Below are positions 1-6,901 of a DNA stretch of 45,335 bases, in pieces. Source of the stretch: Candidatus Humimonas hydrogenitrophica (GTDB lineage Bacteria; Gemmatimonadota; Gemmatimonadetes; Palauibacterales; Palauibacteraceae); assembly GCA_947581615.1 (NCBI GenBank), contig CANPVD010000028.1:1-45335 (forward strand), written 5' to 3'. Every line of letters begins with the position of its first letter. The first letter of the stretch is position 1. The notes under the pieces are model-generated. The model worked only from the letters and a program-made list of their open reading frames with translations, was not told where the DNA came from and ran no database searches. Both the position numbers and the translations under genes were made by a program.

Positions 1-38
1 ACGTAACAACGGCCGCCCCTCGGGCTGCCGAGTCGAGC

Positions 39-68
39 TTGTCCGCCCGCGCCGCGCGTGGCTAAGCT
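39..68 (+). promoter_or_regulatory. weak sigma70-like promoter candidate upstream of the sigma factor gene
   Basis: TTGTCC at 39-44 and TAAGCT at 63-68 are separated by 18 bp and lie about 50 bp upstream of the sigma factor start. Both hexamers deviate from consensus, so this is only a candidate. Confidence 0.25.
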
Positions 69-75
69 GTGAGAT

Positions 76-99
76 GCGGGTCCCACTCCGGGACCCCGC
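76..99 (+). other. GC hairpin in the leader of the sigma factor gene
   Basis: GCGGGTCCC (76-84) can pair with GGGACCCCGC (90-99) across the loop ACTCC, with one bulged C. It would lie in the 5' leader of the sigma factor mRNA just upstream of the start codon. There is no T tract, so it does not look like an intrinsic terminator; an RNA structure or protein site in the leader is possible. Confidence 0.4.
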
Positions 100-120
100 A
101 GGTCGGTGCTGGGGAGGGTC

Positions 121-708
121 ATGCTGCGCACGACGGAATCCGGCCCGACTTCCAGCCCCCGGGGTGAGATCACGGAGCTCCTGGAGGCGTGGGGGGGCGG
201 CGAGCGGGACGCCCTCGATCGCCTCATGGCTCTGGTCTACGACGACCTTCGGGCCATTGCGCACCGGCGCCTCCGCCTTGAGCGGTCGGACCACACGCTC
301 GACACGACCGCCATCGTCCACGAGGCCTACCTCAAGCTCGTCGACCACGAGGCGGCCACATGGAAGGACCGGGCCCACTTCTTCGCGGTCTCGGCGCGGG
401 TCATCCGGAACCTGCTCGTCGACTACGCCCGCGAGCGGAAGGCGGCCAAGCGAGGGGGCGGTGCCGTGCTGCTCCCGCTCGACGCCCGGCTGGCGGGAGA
501 GCGGCCGCGGACGATCGAGCTCCTGGCCCTGCACGAGGCGCTGACGAGCCTGGGGCGCAGGGACGCCCGGATGGAGCGCGTGGTCGAGTGCCGCTTCTTC
601 GGCGGTATGAGCATGCGGGAGACGGCAGAGACGCTGGGCGTGTCCCTGAGCACGGCGGAGCGCGCCTGGCGGCGGGCGCGGGCCCACCTCTATCGGGCGC
701 TGGCCTGA
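121..708 (+). CDS. ECF-type RNA polymerase sigma factor (Sigma70_ECF family)
   Basis: An alternative sigma factor that should direct RNA polymerase to a dedicated promoter set. The protein of about 195 residues carries a region-2-like segment (DDLRAIAHRRL, then TAIVHEAYLKLVD and the WKDRAHFFAVSARVIRNLLV stretch). It ends in a sigma-4 helix-turn-helix (RFFGGMSMRETAETLGVSLS, followed by TAERAWRRARAHLYRAL). These signatures are typical of the ECF subgroup common in Acidobacteriota, Planctomycetota and Gemmatimonadota. I chose ATG 121, preceded by GGGGAGGG; GTG 106 in the same frame is an alternative. No anti-sigma gene follows. Instead a Ser/Thr kinase starts 35 bp downstream, an arrangement known for this subgroup that suggests kinase-linked control (inference). 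Confidence 0.9.
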   Translation: MLRTTESGPTSSPRGEITELLEAWGGGERDALDRLMALVYDDLRAIAHRRLRLERSDHTLDTTAIVHEAYLKLVDHEAATWKDRAHFFAVSARVIRNLLVDYARERKAAKRGGGAVLLPLDARLAGERPRTIELLALHEALTSLGRRDARMERVVECRFFGGMSMRETAETLGVSLSTAERAWRRARAHLYRALA

Positions 709-743
709 GGCGGCCCTCTCCATCCACGAAGACCGGAGCCGAG

Positions 744-3395
744 ATGCCGGAGTCGCCGGGCGCGGACAGGTGGCACGAAGCCGACGAGGTGTTCGACCGG
801 ACGCTCGACCTGGAGCCGGAGGAGCGCTCCGGCTTCCTCGACGAGCGCTGCGCCGGCGACCCGGAGCTGCGCCGCGCGGTCGAGGGGCTCCTGGCCGCGG
901 ATGCGGAAGCCGGGCGCTTCCTGGACGGCAGGGTCGAGGACCTGGCGCCCGAGGCGTTCGCCGGCGCCCTCGCCGACGACCGCCTCATCGACCCCGACGG
1001 CGGCGAGGACAGGATCGGCGAGCGGATCGGCGCCTGGAGGCTCGTGCGGCTGCTCGGCCGGGGGGGCATGGCCCGGGTCTTCCTCGCCGAGCGGGAGAGC
1101 GGCGGGTTCGAGCAGACGGCCGCCCTGAAGCTCGTCCGACGCGGCGTCGGCGGCCAGGACTTCGTGCGCCGCTTCGTGGCCGAGCGGCGCATTCTCTCCT
1201 CGCTGCATCATCCGGCCATCGCCCGGCTCATCGACGGCGGCACCACCGACGACGGCCTGCCCTACCTGGTGCTCGAGTACATCGACGGCGTCCCGATCAC
1301 CGACTACTGCGCCGCGCACGGGTGCACGGTCGCGGGGCGTCTGCGGCTGTTCGACCAGGCCGCGCGGGCCGTCCAGTACGCCCACGCCAACCTGGTCATC
1401 CACCGGGACATCAAGCCGAGCAACATCCTCGTCACGGCCGACGGGCAGGTGAAGCTGCTCGATTTCGGCATCGCCCGGCTCCTGGACCCCGGGGCGGACC
1501 CGGAGGCGGCCAGCCTCACGCGCACCGGCTTCCGCCCGCTGACCCCGGAGTACGCCAGCCCGGAGCAGGTGCGGGGAGAGACGATCACGACGGCATCGGA
1601 CGTCTACCAGCTCGGCGTGCTGCTCTATCGGCTGCTCACGGGAGAGCGGCCGTATCGGGTGGCCGGCACCGGCGCCGGCGCGATCACCGAGGCGATCACC
1701 CGGACCCGGCCCGTCCCCCCCAGCCAGGCGGTGCTGGACCGGGGCGGGCGCGAAGGGGACGGCCTCGAAGACACGCCCCAGCGCCTCAGCCGCCGCCTGC
1801 GCGGGGACCTGGACGTCATCGTCCTGAAGGCGCTCCGCAAGGACCCCGACCGGCGCTACGGATCCGCGGTCGAGATGGCCGAGGACGTGCGCCGCCACCT
1901 CGAGGGCCGCCCGATCGTGGCCCGCCGCGAGTCGCGCGCGTACCGAACGCGGAAGTTCCTGCAGAGGAACTCGTGGGTCGCTCCAGTCGTGGCCGTGATC
2001 GCGCTGCTGGTCGGCGCCTACATCCTCACCCTCGTCCGCCAGGGCCGGCGGCTGGAGGAGGAGCGCAACGTCGCCCGGGACGTGCAGCACGCGTTCGTGA
2101 GCTTCTTCACGTCCCCGGACGCGCGTGACGGCTTCGGGCTCGGCGAGGGGCGGCGCGACCTCACCGTGCGCGAGGCGATCCTGGAGGGTGCCGCCCGGGT
2201 CCGCGACGAGCTGGCCGACCGGCCGGCGGCCCGCGCGCAGCTGTTCGGCGCCATGGCGCGGGTCCTGGCCGACCTGGACGAGGTCGACCCCGCGCGGGAG
2301 CTGGCCGAGGAGACGCTCGGTCTCGAGGAGGCGCTGTACGGGCGGCGGTCGCCGGCCGTCCACGAGACCCTGCTCCTGGTCGGGGACCTGATGCAGGACC
2401 GCGACTCCGCGCGGGCCGTCCTGGAGCGCCGCCTGGAGCTGTCCAGGAGCCTGTACGGCGACCGCCACCCGGCCGTGGCCAACTCGCTCCAGCACCTGGG
2501 CCTCGTGGAGCTGCAGGACGGCAACGTGGAGAAGGGCGTCCGGGTCCTCGAGCGCGCCGTCCGCCTGTACCGGGACGCCGACTCGGCGCGGCTCCGGGAG
2601 TTGGCGTGGACGCTCGGCCGCCTCGGGGAGGGCTACCTGGGCCTGGGCCGCGCCGACACCGCCGTGGCCGTCGGCCGCCAGGCGTACGAGCTCATGAGGG
2701 ACGAGGTGGGCGAGGGGCACTCCGCCACGGCGATCCAGGGCGTCAAGCTGGCTGCCGCGCTCCGGGTGACGGGGGACGTCCAGGAGGCGCGCCGGCTCTA
2801 CGAGGCGCATCTTCCCACGATGGACCGGGAGTTCGGTCCGGCCCACGCGACCACGATGGCCAACCGCAACAACTACGCGCTCCTGCTCCTCCAGATGGAC
2901 GACTACCAGGCGGCGGAAGCGGTGCAGCGTCGGCTCCTGGAGGCCTCCCGCGAGCGGTACGGCGACGTGAGCGCGCCCGTGGCGGGCCTCCTCCAGAACC
3001 TGGCCGCCAACCTGAAGGAACAGGGCCGCCACCGGGAGGCGGAGGAGCTCTCGGAGGCCGCCTACCGGATGTTCCTGGGGACGCGGGGAGACTCCCACTT
3101 CGAGACCGCCTTCCCGCTCCTGACCCTGGCCGAGATCCGCCTGGCGCGGGACGACTGGGCGGGAGCCGAGGCCGCCTCGCGGGAGGCGACGCGGATCCTC
3201 CGGGCCACGCTTCCGGAGGGCCACTACGCCACGGCCATCGCGGAATGCCGCGTGGGCCGTTCCCTGGCGGGTCAGGGGAAGCGCGAGGAAGCACGGCGCT
3301 GGCTGGAGTCGGCCGCCGCGATCCTCGAGCCCGCCCGGCAGGCGAACGCGGCCGACTACCGTGACGAGTGCCTGGAGGCGCTGGCGACGCTATAG
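744..3395 (+). CDS. transmembrane Ser/Thr protein kinase with C-terminal TPR region
   Basis: A Hanks-type kinase of 883 residues. The catalytic domain (about 97-390) has the glycine loop LLGRGGMARVF (103-113), the ATP lysine K129 in AALKL, HRDIKPSN with D222, and DFG at 240-242, so it should be active. One hydrophobic segment (about 411-431) is followed by some 450 residues of degenerate tetratricopeptide repeats (many Gly-Ala-Tyr helical pairs) that probably bind partner proteins outside the membrane. The N-terminal 90 residues are helical and acidic, as usual in this family. It sits 35 bp after the ECF sigma factor and is probably co-transcribed with it. Start ATG 744 is followed directly by the conserved N-terminal segment; the open frame extends further upstream but overlaps the sigma gene. 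Confidence 0.93.
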   Translation: MPESPGADRWHEADEVFDRTLDLEPEERSGFLDERCAGDPELRRAVEGLLAADAEAGRFLDGRVEDLAPEAFAGALADDRLIDPDGGEDRIGERIGAWRLVRLLGRGGMARVFLAERESGGFEQTAALKLVRRGVGGQDFVRRFVAERRILSSLHHPAIARLIDGGTTDDGLPYLVLEYIDGVPITDYCAAHGCTVAGRLRLFDQAARAVQYAHANLVIHRDIKPSNILVTADGQVKLLDFGIARLLDPGADPEAASLTRTGFRPLTPEYASPEQVRGETITTASDVYQLGVLLYRLLTGERPYRVAGTGAGAITEAITRTRPVPPSQAVLDRGGREGDGLEDTPQRLSRRLRGDLDVIVLKALRKDPDRRYGSAVEMAEDVRRHLEGRPIVARRESRAYRTRKFLQRNSWVAPVVAVIALLVGAYILTLVRQGRRLEEERNVARDVQHAFVSFFTSPDARDGFGLGEGRRDLTVREAILEGAARVRDELADRPAARAQLFGAMARVLADLDEVDPARELAEETLGLEEALYGRRSPAVHETLLLVGDLMQDRDSARAVLERRLELSRSLYGDRHPAVANSLQHLGLVELQDGNVEKGVRVLERAVRLYRDADSARLRELAWTLGRLGEGYLGLGRADTAVAVGRQAYELMRDEVGEGHSATAIQGVKLAAALRVTGDVQEARRLYEAHLPTMDREFGPAHATTMANRNNYALLLLQMDDYQAAEAVQRRLLEASRERYGDVSAPVAGLLQNLAANLKEQGRHREAEELSEAAYRMFLGTRGDSHFETAFPLLTLAEIRLARDDWAGAEAASREATRILRATLPEGHYATAIAECRVGRSLAGQGKREEARRWLESAAAILEPARQANAADYRDECLEALATL

Positions 3396-3453
3396 GGACG
3401 TCCGGAGCCACCCGCCCCCGCCCGCGCCACCCTTCCCAGACCCCGGACGGCCG

Positions 3454-6228
3454 CTACCGACCGAAGGGAGCGCACGCCGCGTTCACGTCGAACCCGGCGT
3501 CGACCGGAAGCCGGGCGCCGGTCGCCCGATCGATCACGCTCAATCCGAGAATCCGACCGGCCAGGCGGCGGGAGCCGCGGTCCGTGGAAGCCTCGTGACG
3601 CCGGATCTCGAGGGTGGCCGGCCCCCGCCAGCCCAGCGTGCCGCCGCCGACCACGTACAGGACCTGGTCGAGCGGGAAGCTGCCTGTCGCGCCCTCGGCG
3701 ATCCCCGGGGAAGAGATGACCATCAGCCCCAGCGAGGCCGTCCGCCCCGAGGGGCCGGGGTGGAGGCCGAGTGAGGCGGGTCCGGCCGTCCCGAAGCAGC
3801 CGAACTCGGCGCCGGCCGAGCCATCCAGATCGCTGCCCCGGAACGACAGGTCGGGCCTCCCCTTCACACGCACCGACACCCAGCGCGCCTTGCCCGGCCC
3901 GAGCGCGGCCGTGGCGGCGTCGGAGGGGCGGCCGTCGGCGCCGGAGGCCGCCCGCGCATCGGTCGACGGATCCGCTCCCGGCTCCTCCGGTTCGTCCGTC
4001 GAAGGCGCGAGCGATGCGCCCGGGGGGGCGGACGCGTCCGGGGCGTCCGGCGGGCCGGGGTCATCCGGATCGTCCGCCCCCGGCTGTATCGGTTCCGCCG
4101 GGCCACCACCGTTCCCCGACACCGTCTGAGGTCCCGGAGATATCGAAGTCAGACAGTCCCTGGCACCGCTGTTCCGCACCGGCTCACCCGGATCGCTCAT
4201 GAGCAATCCGAACTCCACGCGGATCACCGCGTTCGGCAGGTAGTTCGCCGGAGGCTCTTTCCGCCCCAGGGCGATGTCCCTCGCGCGGCTGTTCTCCCCG
4301 ACCACCTCCAGGGTTCCCACGACGAAGCGCCCGGACACCAGTTCCAGCGTGAGCGTCCCCGCCGTGCTGACGAACTCCTGCAGCTGCTCGGCAGGGGGCT
4401 GGTTCAGGAATCCCAGCCTGAAGACCGCGTCCACCCTCCCCGCGGGCAACGGCTCGCGGATTCCGATCCGCCGGTGGTCGGCGACCGGATAGACGCCCGG
4501 CCCGATCGGCCCCTCGTGGTCCATACCGAACGACAGGCCGTCTCCAGCGGCGTTGCTGAGGCCCGGGACCCGCAGCATGCAGGGCTCGGCCAACGCCGGA
4601 TCGTACCGACCCATCGTCGCCGCGTCGGAGACCACGCCCTGCAGGCCCTTGTCGAACCGTACCTCGAGCGGCCGGTCGACGTCCGCGCCCGAGGGGCCGG
4701 GAGAGCTCGTGATGGAAGTGATCTCCGCGAAGGGCTCGACGGCCGTGAAAGTGATGGGGAGGTTGGTCATCTCGGTCGTGCGCACCGGATCGGGAGCCAC
4801 GTTCGTGAGGATGAACAGGCGGGCCTGCGCCTGAGGAACCTCCGTCCACCAGGTGACCCTCGGCTGCCCGGTTCCTGGGTCGACGCGGACCACGGCCGTG
4901 TCCACCTCGATGGGTGGTCCCGCGACCACGGCCGCGAGGTCGGACAGGGCGGTCGCGCCCGGCGGCCCCTTCACCTCGACCTCGACGGTCACGTCGTCCT
5001 CGAAGCCCTCGACGAAGACCGACCAGCATTCGGCCGCCACCTTCTCGAAGCGGGCGACGACGTCGTGCACCACCCGGCGCTCGGGATCCGGCGTGAGATA
5101 GACGTGCTCGCACCCGGGTCCCTGGTCGCGGTGCGGAAGGTTGAAGACGGCCTCCTCCCACGCCTCCTGGTTGCCCGCTCTCCTCTCTCCGTATAGGCCG
5201 AGGGCGTCCAGGAAGCGGGGGTAGAGTCGACGCAGCGTCATTCCCAAGGTCGTCTGGAGCCCAAGATCGAGCCAGCGCAGCTCAGAGGCGCAGCTGTCCC
5301 CGGAGTCGTGACAGTCGCGGCGTACCGGGCCCCGCTTCAGCATCGCCGCCATGTAGCTGTAGTCGACCGGGCTCACCTCGGGACCGGGCGGATGGCCCAG
5401 CGCCCGGTACTCCGCCAGGTAGCGCCAGAAGGACGCGGTCTCATAGGCGCTGCCGCCGCCCTGGACGCTCAGGTCTCGCCTCGGGACAGGGAGGCGCTTC
5501 GAGTAGCTCCGTGGGCCCCACACGTCCATCCCCTCCGAGGAGACGTCGACAGGGCGCAGCGTGCGCACCAGGTCCCATCCGACGGCCTCGGCCTGTCCTT
5601 CCAGGATCCAGTGCCCGACGTCCTCGCAGGAGGTCAGCGACCTCCCGAAGAACGGGGCTCCGCCCTGAACGGCGTGGAAGAGCTCGTGACCGATCGTCGA
5701 GAGTCCCGACGCCGTCACGGCGCCGGACTCGTCCAGGATCTCATCGGCGTCCAGCAGGAGTACGGGCTCATTGGAGGGCAGGCAGCCCAGCGGAATGTAT
5801 TCACCCGACGGTGTCGCCCCTTCGTACGGGATGTCCCGGACCAGGTAGACCCTGTAGACACGGCGGCCCCCATCGAGCTCGACCACGGGCTCCAGGGCGG
5901 GCTCCGGGAACCCCCATTCCTCCAGCCGCACGGCCACATCGTGAAGGTAGGTTTCGAGGGCCAGCCTGGTCGTCGCGGAGAGCGGTACGGTCCTCCAGAG
6001 ATCCAGGTCGAACGGATTGTCGAGGTCGATGTCAGCCTGGCGAAGGAGCGTCACGAAGGCGCCCAGGGGAACTTCGCCCGCCGGCTCCACGTTGAGCGCC
6101 TGGAAGTCCTTGGTGGACCACTGCGCACGAAGCGTCCCGGACACTATCAGGAGCGCCAGGACGACGATCAGGGCACTCCTGTGCAATCCCGTGGTTCCCG
6201 CCCCCCTGAGCCCCCGGCGGCGCCTCAC
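3454..6228 (-). CDS. large exported zincin-like protein A (HELFH motif)
   Basis: A 924-residue protein with an Arg-rich N-terminus and signal peptide (about 1-35, ending TLRAQ). A gluzincin-like motif follows: HELFH at 181-185 and, 25 residues on, WILEGQAEAVG with E210 as likely third zinc ligand. After the metallopeptidase-like half come beta-rich regions, a low-complexity Pro/Asp/Gly/Ala linker (roughly 710-780), and a C-terminal beta domain ending CAPFGR. It is paralogous to the gene at 6902-9859: the C-terminal 400 residues are nearly superimposable, while the N-terminal halves are only loosely similar. The GTG start lies 5 bp after the stop of the lipoprotein gene, with GAGG overlapping that stop, so translation is probably coupled. 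A function as a secreted or surface metallopeptidase is inferred; the family name is unknown to me. Confidence 0.85.
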   Translation of the reverse strand: MRRRRGLRGAGTTGLHRSALIVVLALLIVSGTLRAQWSTKDFQALNVEPAGEVPLGAFVTLLRQADIDLDNPFDLDLWRTVPLSATTRLALETYLHDVAVRLEEWGFPEPALEPVVELDGGRRVYRVYLVRDIPYEGATPSGEYIPLGCLPSNEPVLLLDADEILDESGAVTASGLSTIGHELFHAVQGGAPFFGRSLTSCEDVGHWILEGQAEAVGWDLVRTLRPVDVSSEGMDVWGPRSYSKRLPVPRRDLSVQGGGSAYETASFWRYLAEYRALGHPPGPEVSPVDYSYMAAMLKRGPVRRDCHDSGDSCASELRWLDLGLQTTLGMTLRRLYPRFLDALGLYGERRAGNQEAWEEAVFNLPHRDQGPGCEHVYLTPDPERRVVHDVVARFEKVAAECWSVFVEGFEDDVTVEVEVKGPPGATALSDLAAVVAGPPIEVDTAVVRVDPGTGQPRVTWWTEVPQAQARLFILTNVAPDPVRTTEMTNLPITFTAVEPFAEITSITSSPGPSGADVDRPLEVRFDKGLQGVVSDAATMGRYDPALAEPCMLRVPGLSNAAGDGLSFGMDHEGPIGPGVYPVADHRRIGIREPLPAGRVDAVFRLGFLNQPPAEQLQEFVSTAGTLTLELVSGRFVVGTLEVVGENSRARDIALGRKEPPANYLPNAVIRVEFGLLMSDPGEPVRNSGARDCLTSISPGPQTVSGNGGGPAEPIQPGADDPDDPGPPDAPDASAPPGASLAPSTDEPEEPGADPSTDARAASGADGRPSDAATAALGPGKARWVSVRVKGRPDLSFRGSDLDGSAGAEFGCFGTAGPASLGLHPGPSGRTASLGLMVISSPGIAEGATGSFPLDQVLYVVGGGTLGWRGPATLEIRRHEASTDRGSRRLAGRILGLSVIDRATGARLPVDAGFDVNAACAPFGR

Positions 6229-6233
6229 GATCC

Positions 6234-6782
6234 TCAGCCGGCGCAGCGTGCGAGCAACCCGCCCTCCCGAGCCTCGTCCCGCGTCTCGTGCCTGAACCTG
6301 CCCGCAGCGCGTAGCTCGTCGCCCTCGATGACCACCAGGGGTCCATCGAGCGGCTCACCCCCCGCGGGGCTCGTGGCCCAGCCACCGTCCGGGAGCGCGC
6401 TCGCGGTCGCGCTCCACTGGTCTCCGTCCACGATGCTCCCGAAGGAGACCGAGACACGGTCGCGGATCAGGCCTCCGACCTCGCGCCGCTCCACCTCCAG
6501 GTGCACACGCCGGCCCTCCGGAGCGGTGCCGGTGGCCTGGAGGAGAAGGTCGTCGGGCACCCGGTCGTCCAGGTCGCAGCTCACCCGATCGAAGCGGTAG
6601 GTGTCGGGGCCCAGATCGAGGGTCGCGACGGCGGGCGCCGAGGCAGGGCCGGATCGGGGAGCTTCGTCCCCATCCGGCGTCGCCTCGCCACCGCAACCGG
6701 CGACGACGACCGCGAGGACGAGGAGGAGCGCGCGTGCGCGCCGCTCGGAGGGCGGGCTCGTGGGGCGGGACGACAGGTTCAT
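6234..6782 (-). CDS. small lipoprotein of unknown function
   Basis: A 182-residue protein with a basic N-terminus, a hydrophobic stretch and the lipobox VVAGC, followed by an acidic Pro/Ala linker. The rest is predicted beta-rich with many charged residues; I recognise no family. It lies between the two zincin paralogues and is read in the same direction. Its stop is 5 bp before the start of zincin A, so the two are translationally coupled. Its own upstream region repeats the 58-bp leader found in front of zincin B. It may be a chaperone, inhibitor or anchoring partner of the zincins (inference). Confidence 0.75.
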   Translation of the reverse strand: MNLSSRPTSPPSERRARALLLVLAVVVAGCGGEATPDGDEAPRSGPASAPAVATLDLGPDTYRFDRVSCDLDDRVPDDLLLQATGTAPEGRRVHLEVERREVGGLIRDRVSVSFGSIVDGDQWSATASALPDGGWATSPAGGEPLDGPLVVIEGDELRAAGRFRHETRDEAREGGLLARCAG

Positions 6783-6800
6783 GGGGATCTCCCGGGACAG

Positions 6801-6858
6801 GTGGACGCTTCCGTCGGACTCTTCAGCGTGAACGCGGCGGGAAACCCGTCACGGAGCG
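6801..6858 (-). repeat. 58-bp conserved leader, copy 1 (upstream of the lipoprotein gene)
   Basis: This non-coding segment matches 9879-9936 at 52 of 58 positions. On the minus strand it lies 18 to 76 nt upstream of the lipoprotein ATG, almost the same offset as copy 2 from its gene. It contains the core CGCTGAAGAGTCCGACGGA. It is probably a shared promoter or 5' leader element carried along in the duplication. Confidence 0.7.
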
Positions 6859-6901
6859 CGCGCACCGGGCCACGCGGCATCCGGGGGCCCCGCCCCTGCG
6901 G

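Noticed and set aside
690-3224. Long open frame antisense to the kinase gene
   Set aside because: It has no family-like motifs, only the Arg/Pro/Gly-rich composition expected from a reversed GC-rich gene; the kinase on the other strand is certain.
5308-6600. Plus-strand open frame across the zincin A and lipoprotein genes
   Set aside because: Shadow of GC-rich coding on the minus strand; no domain, start or SD support.
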